64,000 nucleotides of DNA from Corynebacterium jeikeium. GTDB taxonomy: Bacteria > Actinomycetota > Actinomycetes > Mycobacteriales > Mycobacteriaceae. Both the position numbers and the translations under genes were made by a program. Under the pieces are notes generated by a model that was given only the letters and a program-made list of their open reading frames with translations, was not told the origin of the DNA and searched no databases. Below, piece after piece: positions 39,855 to 48,604 of the stretch; the first letter of the stretch is position 1, and every line of letters begins with the position of its first letter. The stretch is from NCBI GenBank assembly GCA_003955985.1, contig CP033784.1:1364001-1428000 (forward strand), written 5' to 3'.

Positions 39855-41348
39855 ATGGATTGGTTGATGGGTACCTTCCCGTGGCTGGTGGAGGACTTAA
39901 CGTGGTGGCAAGTACTGTTTTTCGCACTCGACTACACGATTAAGTTCATCGCGATTGGGTGGGTGCCGGAAAACCGAAGCCCATCGGCTTCGACGGCGTG
40001 GCTGCTGCTGATTCTGCTGATTCCATTTATCGGCCTACCTCTGTTCCTCTTCCTGGGCTCGCAGCAGATTACGGGCCGTCGGCATGAGGTACAGGCACTG
40101 GCACAGGAGCTCATTGCGGAACGTACCGAGCATCTGCCAGACGTACCGGACGATGCCGAGATAGAAGATGACGTTGTCAACGTATTCAAGCTCTCGCGCC
40201 AGCTCACGGGAATGCCGGCAATTGCCAGCGCGGAAAAGGGACTTTTCACCGAATTCGACGCCTCCATTGACCGCATGATTGAGACCATCGATGCGGCCCA
40301 GAAATCAATCCACGTGCAGTCCTACATCTTTGCACTGGATTCCAGCACGGAGCCTTTCATACAGGCTCTTGAACGCGCGCACGACAGGGGACTAGAGGTC
40401 AAGGTACTGGTCGATCCAATTGGTTCGTGGAAGTACCCCGGCTACTACAAGCTGAAAAAGCGCCTGGACCAGGCTAAAATCTCCTGGCACCCGATGCTGC
40501 CCGTGAGCTTGCTGAAGCTCACCTGGCGCCGCCTGGATCTGCGTAATCACCGCAAGCTCGTAGTTGTTGACGGCGACATTGTATTCATGGGCTCGCAGAA
40601 TTTGATTGAGCCCGAATATCAGAAGAAAAAGAACCATAAGATCGGCCGTCGCTGGGTGGACACGTGGATTGAGCTCGAGGGCGATATTGCGCTGGCCTTC
40701 GACGCAATTTTCGCGGTTGATTGGACCAGCGAGCTATACAAGACCCCAGACGCCACCAGGGACTATTCACTCCACAACACCGAAGTCAACGACAACTACA
40801 ACGTTGTCCAGGTGCTGCCGTCGGGTCCGGGCTTCAGCACGGAGCCGAACCTGCGCGTCTTCAATAACATGATCTACCAGGCACACGAGCGGATTATCGC
40901 CGTCAGCCCGTACTTCGTCCCCGACGAATCCATGCTCATGGCGCTGACCTCTGCCGCATATGGAGGCATCGACGTCCAGCTCTACGTCAACGAAGAGTCC
41001 GATCAGTTCATGGTCGGCCACGCGCAGCAGTCCTACTACCAGGCACTGCTAACCGCTGGCGTGAAGATCTACCGCTATCCGGCGCCTGCGGTCCTGCACT
41101 CCAAGTTCATGGTTATCGACGACCGCATGGCCATGTTCGGCTCCTCCAATCTGGATATGCGCTCGTTCGGCCTCAACTACGAGATCACGCTTCTTTCCGC
41201 CGCCGGTTCCATCGTGGACAAACTGATCATGCTTGCCGACGAGTACCGCGACAAATCTTTCCTGCTCACCCAGGAGGAATGGAATGACCGGCCCCTTCGT
41301 CAGCGCTACCTGGACTCTGTTTTCCGCTTGACCTCGGCGCTGCAATAG
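39855..41348 (+). CDS. cls: Cardiolipin synthase (phospholipase D family)
   Basis: The enzyme forms cardiolipin by phosphatidyl transfer. The 497-residue protein has two N-terminal membrane helices (about residues 13-65) with the PLDc_N motif, then two phospholipase D catalytic motifs: HRKLVVVDGDIVFMGSQN (about 232) and HSKFMVIDDRMAMFGSSN (about 415). Both HxKxxxxD boxes are intact. A TAATAT box ends 7 nt before ATG 39855, so the transcript is probably leaderless. It stands alone, and the terminator downstream also serves the converging tRNA. Confidence 0.93.
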   Translation: MDWLMGTFPWLVEDLTWWQVLFFALDYTIKFIAIGWVPENRSPSASTAWLLLILLIPFIGLPLFLFLGSQQITGRRHEVQALAQELIAERTEHLPDVPDDAEIEDDVVNVFKLSRQLTGMPAIASAEKGLFTEFDASIDRMIETIDAAQKSIHVQSYIFALDSSTEPFIQALERAHDRGLEVKVLVDPIGSWKYPGYYKLKKRLDQAKISWHPMLPVSLLKLTWRRLDLRNHRKLVVVDGDIVFMGSQNLIEPEYQKKKNHKIGRRWVDTWIELEGDIALAFDAIFAVDWTSELYKTPDATRDYSLHNTEVNDNYNVVQVLPSGPGFSTEPNLRVFNNMIYQAHERIIAVSPYFVPDESMLMALTSAAYGGIDVQLYVNEESDQFMVGHAQQSYYQALLTAGVKIYRYPAPAVLHSKFMVIDDRMAMFGSSNLDMRSFGLNYEITLLSAAGSIVDKLIMLADEYRDKSFLLTQEEWNDRPLRQRYLDSVFRLTSALQ

Positions 41349-41379
41349 GGCAGTCCCATTGGTCCGACAGACAAAGCAA

Positions 41380-41419
41380 AAATCCCGAGAGCTGCACTAA
41401 TTGCAGTTTCTCGGGATTT
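41380..41419 (-). terminator. Terminator for tRNA-Leu and, weakly, cls
   Basis: AAATCCCGAGA (41380-41390) pairs with TCTCGGGATTT (41409-41419), with an inner CTGCA/TGCAG stem. On the minus strand it runs into TTTTTGCTTTG, a good T-tract for the tRNA transcript. Confidence 0.85.
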
Positions 41420-41425
41420 ATCTTG

Positions 41426-41511
41426 TGTCCGGAGGGGGACTTGAACCCCCACGCCCGTTAATAGGGCACTAGCACCTCAAGCTAGCGCGTCTGCCATTCC
41501 GCCACCCGGAC
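41426..41511 (-). tRNA. tRNA-Leu (anticodon GAG)
   Basis: The minus strand folds into an 86-nt class II tRNA. The acceptor stem is GTCCGGG/TCCGGAC with discriminator A, followed by a D-arm GCGG. The anticodon stem CTAGC/GCTAG has loop TTGAGGT (anticodon GAG, reading CUC and CUU), then a long variable arm TGCCCTATTAACGGGCG and T-arm GGGGGTTCAAGTCCCCC. CCA is not encoded. Confidence 0.95.
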
Positions 41512-41737
41512 CGGGTAGGAAGCACTTCCGTGCTGACCTGTGATACTGTATCCCGACTACATAATGAAACACAAATTGGCAGGTCAGAGGGGCATTAGCG
41601 CGCCAAACCTGGGTGTAATTACATCAGCGGTGTTAGCCCCGCATCCGCCTTGGATTCGCACTGAGAATCAGGCCCTGCAGATAGGGAGTCTTGTAAAGTC
41701 CCTGCAGCGCGCTCATAAAGTAGGCACACTGGTAGTT

Positions 41738-42310
41738 ATGACTACGAATTCCAACGACACCGCAAACGACACTGCAAATGCTCCGGTTTTCCCGGGACCA
41801 GATCCGTACGCACCGCTGAAGGATTTGCCAACCTTCGAGCTGTCCTCGCCAGATATCAAGGACGGCGAGAAGATTGCGGATGAATTCCGCGCTCCGTCGA
41901 ATGTTTCCCCACAACTGGATTGGGCAAATCTGCCGGAGGGCACTAAGTCCATTGCCGTGACCTGCTTCGATCCGGATGCTCCGACCGCTTCGGGCTTCTG
42001 GCACTGGGCTGTCTTCAACATTCCAGCGACCGAAAAGGGTCTGCCACAGGGAGCTGGCTCCGAAGACGGCTCTAAGCTGCCAGAAGGCGCTATCCAGCTT
42101 GTCGGCGACTCGGGCATGCGTGGTCACTACGGAGCTAACCCACCGGCGCAGCATGCCCCACACCGTTACATGTATGCGGTGCACGCGGTCGACGTGGAGA
42201 AGCTTGAAGTTCCGGAAGATGCGACGCCGACCGTGCTTGGCTTCAATCTGTACTTCCACTCGATTGCGCGTGCCATCATCACGCCGTGGTGGGAGAACGT
42301 CGGGGAGTAG
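41738..42310 (+). CDS. YbhB/PEBP-family protein
   Basis: This is a phosphatidylethanolamine-binding-protein-like protein of 190 residues. The core shows FELSSPDIKDG, NVSPQLDW, AVTCFDPDAPTASGFWHWAVFN (split by a turn) and the GANPPAQHAPHRY block with the ligand-site His and Pro residues. Relatives inhibit or modulate kinases in eukaryotes; the bacterial role is unclear. ATG 41738 was chosen because the frame upstream lies in the tRNA flank. It is convergent with pyrD as in Rv2140c-Rv2139, marking the start of the second synteny block. Confidence 0.9.
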   Translation: MTTNSNDTANDTANAPVFPGPDPYAPLKDLPTFELSSPDIKDGEKIADEFRAPSNVSPQLDWANLPEGTKSIAVTCFDPDAPTASGFWHWAVFNIPATEKGLPQGAGSEDGSKLPEGAIQLVGDSGMRGHYGANPPAQHAPHRYMYAVHAVDVEKLEVPEDATPTVLGFNLYFHSIARAIITPWWENVGE

Positions 42311-42366
42311 GGATACGACGCCCACACGGGCAACTCAACCGACCGGGCACGCTACTCATACAGAAA

Positions 42367-42406
42367 ACCCCGGGGCCAGCGCCTTCATGGCCGCTGGCCC
42401 CGGGGT
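42367..42406. terminator. Bidirectional terminator between PEBP gene and pyrD
   Basis: ACCCCGGGGCCAGCG (42367-42381) and CGCTGGCCCCGGGGT (42392-42406) form a perfect 15-bp stem with a 10-nt loop. The minus strand continues TTTTCTG. The stem separates two converging genes. Confidence 0.85.
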
Positions 42407-42448
42407 CACGTGTTTATTGGGTTAGGAAGCCTCAACGGCTTTCAGCAA

Positions 42449-43549
42449 TTAACCACGCCACGGCAGACCACAGCCGACTGCCTCCGAAATGGAGTAGAAT
42501 CCCTGAGCTCGAATCTGGCGAGCCAACCCTTGGTGAATGTCACGAATCCAGTCCGGACCGCCATAAATCAACGGTGTGTAGCCCTGCAGTAGGGAAGCGC
42601 CGTTGGCAATCCGCTCCCACGCTTGCTCAGCCGTTTCTATGCCGCCGACGCTGATGAGAACTAGTTTGTCTCCGACGCGCTCGTGCAGCAGCTTCAGCAC
42701 CTCTAGTGACCGAGCTGCCACAGGAGCACCCGAGACTCCACCGGCCCCCATCTCCGCGACCTCATCCGCGGGCGTACGCAGGCCCTCGCGAGAAATGGTG
42801 GTGTTGGTAGCCACAATGCCCGCCAGCCCCAGGTCAACCGCCAAGTCAGCAACTGCGATGACATCATCGTCGGAGAGATCAGGAGCAATCTTGACCAGCA
42901 CCGGCGAGTCGGTCTCCTCAGTCACCGCTGCCAGAATCGGGCGCAGTGACTCCACTGCCTGAAGGTCGCGCAGACCCGGCGTGTTCGGTGAGGAGACATT
43001 GACAACAACGTAGTCCGCCAAGCCGCCGAGCTGGCTAGCCGATTCTCGATAGTCATCGACGGCCTCTTCCAGCGGAGTCACCTTGGTCTTACCAATGTTT
43101 ATACCAATCACGTCGTCACTGCGACGCGCCCGCAAGTTCTCCGCTACAGCAGCGGCGCCGGGGTTGTTGAAACCCATGCGGTTCAAAATGGCGCGATCTT
43201 CCTTCAGACGGAACAGACGCGGGCGATCGTTGCCCGGCTGCGGCTTGGCAGTCACGGTTCCCAGTTCCGCGTAGCCAAAACCAATTGGCCCCCAGCAATC
43301 CGGAGCAATAGCAGCCTTGTCGAAGCCTGCGGCGAGCCCCAGCGGACGCGGGAAGTCCACGCCGAACACGGTTTGACGCAGCACAGCATCGTCAACAACG
43401 AGTAACTTGCTCACCGCCCGCTGTAGACTCTCCGACTTCTGCAGCCCCTTCAGGGTCTTCGAGATGGCCTCGTGAATCTGCTCCGGTGGGACCTGGAACA
43501 TTGCCTTTAGCGCGAGTTGATAGGACTTGGCGCGAAGTTTCGAAGGCAT
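42449..43549 (-). CDS. pyrD: Dihydroorotate dehydrogenase, quinone type (class 2)
   Basis: The enzyme oxidises dihydroorotate to orotate in pyrimidine synthesis and reduces membrane quinone. The 366-residue length and the N-terminal amphipathic helix region ([19 protein letters not shown]) identify class 2. The FMN barrel shows [35 protein letters not shown] with the catalytic serine, and [10 protein letters not shown]. The ATG directly abuts the stop of the lppL-like gene, so the two form an operon. Confidence 0.95.
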   Translation of the reverse strand: MPSKLRAKSYQLALKAMFQVPPEQIHEAISKTLKGLQKSESLQRAVSKLLVVDDAVLRQTVFGVDFPRPLGLAAGFDKAAIAPDCWGPIGFGYAELGTVTAKPQPGNDRPRLFRLKEDRAILNRMGFNNPGAAAVAENLRARRSDDVIGINIGKTKVTPLEEAVDDYRESASQLGGLADYVVVNVSSPNTPGLRDLQAVESLRPILAAVTEETDSPVLVKIAPDLSDDDVIAVADLAVDLGLAGIVATNTTISREGLRTPADEVAEMGAGGVSGAPVAARSLEVLKLLHERVGDKLVLISVGGIETAEQAWERIANGASLLQGYTPLIYGGPDWIRDIHQGLARQIRAQGFYSISEAVGCGLPWRG

Positions 43550-44713
43550 CTACTTAGTCTCTCCCTCGGAGTCGTCTGCTCCCTTGGTGTCACCTGCACC
43601 GGTCGGTAGTTTATCGGCTGGTTCCCGAACCGACATCTCCTCACGAATCTTCTCTGCATCCTGCTTGAAATCAGCAATTGCCTTATCGACGTCCGCGGAG
43701 TCAAAAATCTGGGCCCCGTCACCGGTAGCCGAGAAGACGCCAATCTGGCCATCCTCGGTGGCAACAATCGACTGTGGATCTGCAACCGTGTTGATGTCCG
43801 CGACCTTGACTGGGGTACCCGAGCTGATGTCGTAGCCAGTCAGCTTGTTCACCTTCGTCGAAGTCACCCAGACAATTCCGCGCGATTCATCGACCGCTAC
43901 CGCCCACGGAGCCTCCGGGGCCGGAGCTGCCTGGTGGAGGCGAATGACGTCAGTGGCAGTGTAAATAAGAAGCTGGTTGCCCTTGGTGTCTGCGGCAGCA
44001 ATGACATGATCACCGGAAGCTACCTTGCCGACGCCGATACCCGCACGCAGCGCAGAGCCAGCGCGGGACTCATCGAGCTTGAGCTCATGCACCGAAGTCT
44101 CCGGACGGTTCACCTCTAACAGCTTGACGTCCGCGTCATTGTCCGCTCTGGGAATCTCAACGAGCTGCGAACCGTTATTGGCAGCCTTGAAGTCACTGGC
44201 CAACTCGCCATCAGCGCCGAACACATCGACGACATTGCTATCCGCATGGGCACCGATGATGCGACCGCCTTCCAGTCCAACTGCGGCGGAGTAGTTGGTG
44301 CCACGGCCGACAACGGCCGTTTCCGTAGCCTGGTCAGTAATGACGTGGATGCCATCTTCACACGGCAGCAGAGCGTTAGGGCCGCCCGGCGCGAGCTCAC
44401 CACACTTCGCGTCCAGCTTCATTGATCGCTCAATTGGGTTATTCAGCGGACCGGCAAAGATCTTGTCCCCGGCCTTCAGGACAACTCGGTCGCCGACAAG
44501 CACGGCATCGGTAACGTCCTCATCAATCTTCTTGGCCCTCCCGATAGCAGTATCGGGAGCAGCGGGTGAAGCGGCCGGCACTGGCGTGGCGTTGCCCATT
44601 CCGGCATCGATGTCTCCTTCCACATCGGAGGAGCACCCTGCCAGGACCACTGCGCTAGCGGAAAGCCCCGCTAGAAGGGAGGTTATGACACGTCGACGAC
44701 TGTTTTCACTCAC
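43550..44713 (-). CDS. lppL: LppL-like secreted lipoprotein
   Basis: The 387-residue protein has a lipoprotein signal with lipobox LAGC (cysteine at about residue 26), then an acidic Pro/Ala linker and a repeat-rich beta region (about 60-340) with GVGKVASGDHVIAAAD, PWAVAVDESRGIVWVTST and QSIVATEDGQIGVFSA. Their spacing suggests a beta-propeller. An acidic tail (DTKGADDSEGETK) ends it. GTG 44713 lies 7 nt after TAGTTT and may be leaderless. The lppL name rests on position next to pyrD (Rv2138) rather than on detailed similarity. Function is unknown. Confidence 0.75.
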   Translation of the reverse strand: MSENSRRRVITSLLAGLSASAVVLAGCSSDVEGDIDAGMGNATPVPAASPAAPDTAIGRAKKIDEDVTDAVLVGDRVVLKAGDKIFAGPLNNPIERSMKLDAKCGELAPGGPNALLPCEDGIHVITDQATETAVVGRGTNYSAAVGLEGGRIIGAHADSNVVDVFGADGELASDFKAANNGSQLVEIPRADNDADVKLLEVNRPETSVHELKLDESRAGSALRAGIGVGKVASGDHVIAAADTKGNQLLIYTATDVIRLHQAAPAPEAPWAVAVDESRGIVWVTSTKVNKLTGYDISSGTPVKVADINTVADPQSIVATEDGQIGVFSATGDGAQIFDSADVDKAIADFKQDAEKIREEMSVREPADKLPTGAGDTKGADDSEGETK

Positions 44714-44776
44714 GCTATAGAAACTACCACCCCGGCCTGATTACTTTGTGGACGCCTCCAGCCGTGGGAGGCTCTC

Positions 44777-44813
44777 GCATTCGTTGTGCCTTATAAGTCT
44801 TTATAAGAATGCG
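44777..44813. terminator. Hairpin between the aldo/keto reductase-like gene and lppL
   Basis: The outer stem CGCATTC/GAATGCG encloses an inner perfect stem CTTATAA-GTCT-TTATAAG. There is no T-tract on the minus strand, so termination efficiency is uncertain. Confidence 0.5.
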
Positions 44814-44821
44814 GTTACTGA

Positions 44822-45757
44822 TTACAGCGTGACGTCGTCAAGCGCGTTGCAAATCTGCGGTGGCAGCGTGAGTTGTTCGGCGGTGAGGTTTTCGCGTAGC
44901 TGAGCGCGGTCTCGAGCGCCAACGAGGATCGAGGTGACGCCCGGCCGATCGCGTGCCCAGGAAATCGCTGCGACGGCAGCACTGACGCCGAGCCCCTTGG
45001 CTGCGGTGGTCAGCGCGCCTGCAACCGTGACGCCGCGCGTGTCGAGATAGTCCTGCACCTCTGCGTCGGCGTGTTCGGAAGCAGCGCGGGAGTCCTCGGG
45101 AATGATGTGCTGGTATTTGGCGGTCAAAACGCCTTGGGCCAGTGGGGCGCCACCGATAAAGCCGAGCCCCAAATGCTCACAGGCGGGCAGTAGTTCAGCC
45201 TCAGGGCTTCGCTGGAGCAGCGAGTACTCATGCTGTGCGAACACCGGAGCGATTCGATCCGCGGCGGCATGCGTCACCGCCGCCTGCCAACCGCTGTATC
45301 CACGCACTCCGGCGTAACGTACTTTCCCCGTGAGCACAGCCCATTCCAGGGTATCGGCGACCTCTTCCGGTGGGGTCAGCCCATCCCAGTAGCCGGGCGA
45401 CCACAGATCAATGTGTTCGACGCCGAGGCGTGCGAGCGTATCGTCGAGGTCCTTTTGCAGTGTCTTACGCGAGCAGTCCACGCGCCTGCCGACGGGCCGC
45501 TCGGGGTGTATGCCAGATGCGACCGAGAGCACCAATTCGTCGGCGACACCGCGCTTTGCGATGACTGCACCCAGCATGTCGGCAACAGTGTCGCCGCCGT
45601 GGAGTGGGGAAGCGTCGACAAGGTTGCCTCCGGCGTCGAGGAAGTCCGTCAGGATGCGTCCGGCTTCGTCTTGCCTGGTACCCGCACCCCAGGTGGCCGT
45701 ACCCAGCCCCAAGGCGGAGACCCGTAAACCGCTGTTGCCCAGAATTCGTTGTTGCAC
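44822..45757 (-). CDS. Aldo/keto reductase-fold protein with degenerate active site
   Basis: The 311-residue protein has the AKR barrel: [34 protein letters not shown], and the C-terminal NADPH loop [17 protein letters not shown]. Three of the four catalytic residues appear to be missing. After D48 ([11 protein letters not shown]) the tyrosine is replaced by H53, the lysine position reads LSVASG, and the histidine of the usual LxxxH block reads DLWSPGYW. It may bind a nucleotide without being a normal reductase, or be a regulatory relative. GTG 45757 lies 7 nt after TAAAGT, suggesting a leaderless mRNA. It is divergent from uppP. Confidence 0.82.
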   Translation of the reverse strand: MQQRILGNSGLRVSALGLGTATWGAGTRQDEAGRILTDFLDAGGNLVDASPLHGGDTVADMLGAVIAKRGVADELVLSVASGIHPERPVGRRVDCSRKTLQKDLDDTLARLGVEHIDLWSPGYWDGLTPPEEVADTLEWAVLTGKVRYAGVRGYSGWQAAVTHAAADRIAPVFAQHEYSLLQRSPEAELLPACEHLGLGFIGGAPLAQGVLTAKYQHIIPEDSRAASEHADAEVQDYLDTRGVTVAGALTTAAKGLGVSAAVAAISWARDRPGVTSILVGARDRAQLRENLTAEQLTLPPQICNALDDVTL

Positions 45758-45880
45758 GATTTTTACTTTAGGACACCCGTGTGCGGTCGCGGGAAAAGTT
45801 CCGCGGGAGAGGTCTCGCTATCGCCGCACCGAAACCTCGCTATAGCCACAACACAAACCGGACGAGTAGCCTATACACCC

Positions 45881-46771
45881 GTGACTATCATGACGACACT
45901 AAGCGCCTCAGCAGATACCGCTGCCGATACCGCCGGCACCGGTATGACCTGGGCGCAGACAATCATCCTGTCCGTAGTGCAAGGTCTGACGGAATTTCTC
46001 CCGGTGAGTTCCTCGGGGCACCTTCGGATTGTCTCCGAGCTGCTGTGGGGCCAGGACGCCGGTGCATCCTTCACCGCTGTGGTGCAGCTTGGCACCGAAT
46101 TGGCTGTGTTGGTGTTCTTCGCCAAGGACATCTGGCAGATCCTCACTGGCTGGTTTGCCGGTCTGTTCAATAAGGAAGCCCGCGGTTTCAACTACCGCAT
46201 GGGTTGGATGGTGATTGTCGGTACGCTGCCGATTGCCATCATCGGTGTGCTGGGGAAGGACCTCATCCGCGATAACCTGCGCAATCTCTGGATTACAGCC
46301 GCTGTGTTGGTGCTTTTCTCCTTTGTCTTTATCGCCGCAGAGAAGTTCGGCCGTCGTGAGCGCAACTATGAAGAGCTGACCATGCGAGATGCCATCGTCA
46401 TGGGTTTCGCGCAGTGCCTGGCGCTCATTCCGGGTGTGTCGCGCTCGGGCGGTACGGTGTCTGCCGGCCTGTTCTTGCACTTGGACCGAGAGGTTGCAAC
46501 GCGCTTTTCCTTCCTGCTGGCTATCCCCGCTGTTTTCGCTGCTGGAATTTTTTCGCTTCCAGACGCGTTTGACCCTGCGGCGGGACAGGCCGCTAGTGGA
46601 GCGCAATTGGCCATCGGTACGCTGATTGCCTTCGTCGTCGGCTATGCGTCTATTGCATGGCTGCTGAAGTTCGTGTCGAACCACTCCTTCGCTTGGTTCG
46701 CCGCGTACCGCATCCCGGTCGGTTTGATTGTTATGGTGTTGCTCGGCTTCGGCACGATCAACGCTGTTTAG
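45881..46771 (+). CDS. uppP: Undecaprenyl-diphosphatase (UppP/BacA)
   Basis: UppP recycles the lipid carrier of cell-wall synthesis by removing a phosphate from undecaprenyl (here probably decaprenyl) diphosphate; high levels give bacitracin resistance. The 296-residue membrane protein has both family motifs, [14 protein letters not shown] and PGVSRSGGT, and about eight membrane helices. A hydrophilic Ala/Thr-rich N-terminus precedes the first motif. GTG 45881 lies 8 nt after TAGCCT and suits a leaderless start; ATG 45890 is the alternative. The counterpart is Rv2136c. mshC follows after 18 bp. Confidence 0.93.
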   Translation: MTIMTTLSASADTAADTAGTGMTWAQTIILSVVQGLTEFLPVSSSGHLRIVSELLWGQDAGASFTAVVQLGTELAVLVFFAKDIWQILTGWFAGLFNKEARGFNYRMGWMVIVGTLPIAIIGVLGKDLIRDNLRNLWITAAVLVLFSFVFIAAEKFGRRERNYEELTMRDAIVMGFAQCLALIPGVSRSGGTVSAGLFLHLDREVATRFSFLLAIPAVFAAGIFSLPDAFDPAAGQAASGAQLAIGTLIAFVVGYASIAWLLKFVSNHSFAWFAAYRIPVGLIVMVLLGFGTINAV

Positions 46772-46789
46772 TGAGGTAGTGAGTATTTA

Positions 46790-48145
46790 ATGCATTCGTG
46801 GCCCCAACCACAGGTTCCCAGTCTCGGCGATGCGCGTTTCGATGTGTTCAACCGCGCCAGCAATACAGGTAAGGCGCATTCGCTTGACGACGAAAACTCA
46901 ACATCGGTACCCCTACGCCTCTACGACACCGCGGATCAGAAGGTCTCCCAGGTGGAAGCGGGACCGGAGGCGACCATGTACGTGTGTGGCATCACACCCT
47001 ATGACGCCACGCACCTGGGGCACGCAGCAACCTACCTCACCTTTGATCTGATTTACCGTCAGCTGCTGGATAATGGACACTCGGTGCATTACGTGCAGAA
47101 CATCACCGATGTCGATGACCCGTTGTTCGAACGTGCGGAGCGCGATGGGGTGGACTGGCGCGAGCTGGGCACCTCGCAGATTGATTTGTTTCGCTCGGAT
47201 ATGGAAAACCTGTCGGTGATTCCACCGCGCGACTACATCGGCGCCATTGAGTCCGTGGGCGAGGTCGTGGAAATGGTCGAGAAGCTGCTGGAGAATGGCT
47301 CGGCCTACCAGCTCACCGATGACGAGTACCCGGATGTGTACTTCCGCAAGAGTGCCACTGAGAACTTTGGTTACGAGTCCAATTACTCGGCAGAGCAGAT
47401 GGCGGAGTTCTTTGCGGAGCGCGGTGGCGACCCGGATCGCCCGGGCAAGGAGGACCCACTGGACGCGCTGGTGTGGCGTGCCGCTCGCCCCGGGGAGCCA
47501 AGCTGGGAGGCTCCTTTTGGTGCGGGCCGGCCGGGTTGGCACATTGAGTGCTCGGCGATTGCCACCAACCGCCTGGGTAAGAGCTTCGACATTCAGGGCG
47601 GTGGCTCGGATCTCGCGTTCCCGCACCACGAGTTCTCGGCGGCTCACGCTGAAGCCGCTACTGGCTGTGCACGTATGGCGCGCCATTATGTTCACGCTGG
47701 CATGATTGCGCTCGACGGCGTGAAGATGTCCAAGTCGCTGGGCAACCTGGTGTTTGTCTCCAAGCTGGTGGCCGCCGGCGTCGACCCGAGTGCTATTCGC
47801 ATTGGCGTCTTCGCCAGCCATTACCGCTCTGATCGCGATTGGTCGGACGAGGTGCTGGAGGCGGCCAAGGCACGTCACGAGGCCTGGCGTGCGGCTTGCG
47901 CAACTACAAAGACTGCCACCGATGAGAAGGCTGTGAGCGCAGCAGCGGCACTGGTTGCCGATGTGCGCGCAAGCCTGGCCAATGACCTGGATACGCCGGC
48001 TGCTCTGGCCGCTATCGATGCCTGGGCTGCGGAGTGGTCCTCGGATACCAGCAACAAGGCAGATGCTGGCACAGTAACCGGCGCAGCGGGTGCCGGAGAA
48101 TTCGTTGCCGCCGCGCTGGACGCGCTGCTTGGCGTTAAAATTTGA
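46790..48145 (+). CDS. mshC: MshC, Cys-GlcN-Ins ligase of mycothiol synthesis
   Basis: MshC joins cysteine to GlcN-Ins using ATP, the third step of mycothiol synthesis. It derives from cysteinyl-tRNA synthetase, with [14 protein letters not shown] (HIGH-like, zinc cysteine), [21 protein letters not shown] and KMSKSLGN. At 451 residues it is slightly longer than usual because of an N-terminal insertion (about residues 14-40). The MshC start [12 protein letters not shown] and the lack of the CysRS anticodon domain separate it from CysS. ATG 46790 follows GAGGTAGTGAG. The counterpart is Rv2130c. Confidence 0.95.
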   Translation: MHSWPQPQVPSLGDARFDVFNRASNTGKAHSLDDENSTSVPLRLYDTADQKVSQVEAGPEATMYVCGITPYDATHLGHAATYLTFDLIYRQLLDNGHSVHYVQNITDVDDPLFERAERDGVDWRELGTSQIDLFRSDMENLSVIPPRDYIGAIESVGEVVEMVEKLLENGSAYQLTDDEYPDVYFRKSATENFGYESNYSAEQMAEFFAERGGDPDRPGKEDPLDALVWRAARPGEPSWEAPFGAGRPGWHIECSAIATNRLGKSFDIQGGGSDLAFPHHEFSAAHAEAATGCARMARHYVHAGMIALDGVKMSKSLGNLVFVSKLVAAGVDPSAIRIGVFASHYRSDRDWSDEVLEAAKARHEAWRAACATTKTATDEKAVSAAAALVADVRASLANDLDTPAALAAIDAWAAEWSSDTSNKADAGTVTGAAGAGEFVAAALDALLGVKI

Positions 48146-48147
48146 GC

Positions 48148-48555
48148 ATGAGCAACTCAGATCTGTCTGCTGTCGAAGTAACGCAAGAGAACATCGATAA
48201 GCTAGTTGCCGATTTGCGCATGTTTGCCACCGGCAGCTACCTGCAGCCCGAGGAACGCGAGTTCTGGGAGCCACTTTTTGACGAATCGGTAGCCGACCAG
48301 GTCGGGGAAGCCCTCCGTGAGGCCGCCGCTGGTATTGATCAGGCGGCGGAACTGGCCGTCGATAAGCGAGAAGAAGCCGCAACGCAGGCGGTAGAGAACT
48401 GCCTACAGCGCGTGGCTGCGATTGAGCATGAGCACGGTGGCTCGATTTTTGATGAGGAGCTCGACGAGATTCTCGCGATTATCAATTCCGCAACGAAGGC
48501 TGTCGGTTTGGACCTGCCTGCGGTGAAGGCGGAAAGCTACTTTGAGATGGAATAA
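48148..48555 (+). CDS. Small acidic protein downstream of mshC
   Basis: This is a 135-residue, acidic, mostly helical protein without recognisable family. It lacks signal or membrane segments. Sequence landmarks are NIDKLVADLRMFATGSYLQP and ALREAAAGIDQAAELAVDKR. The frame opens at TTG 48142, but ATG 48148 lies 6 nt after a consensus-like TAAAAT, pointing to a leaderless mRNA that starts at the end of mshC. The codon use matches the neighbouring genes, so it is likely real. Confidence 0.7.
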   Translation: MSNSDLSAVEVTQENIDKLVADLRMFATGSYLQPEEREFWEPLFDESVADQVGEALREAAAGIDQAAELAVDKREEAATQAVENCLQRVAAIEHEHGGSIFDEELDEILAIINSATKAVGLDLPAVKAESYFEME

Positions 48556-48604
48556 CCAGCCCGATTAACGGCGCGGTTATGAAAGTAGACTAAGGTGTCT
48601 ATTC

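Noticed and set aside
46790..48145. Cysteinyl-tRNA synthetase
   Set aside because: The length, N-terminal start and missing anticodon domain fit MshC, and the uppP-mshC neighbourhood supports it.
46913..48382. A 489-codon open frame antisense to mshC
   Set aside because: mshC has all catalytic motifs; the reverse frame has none.
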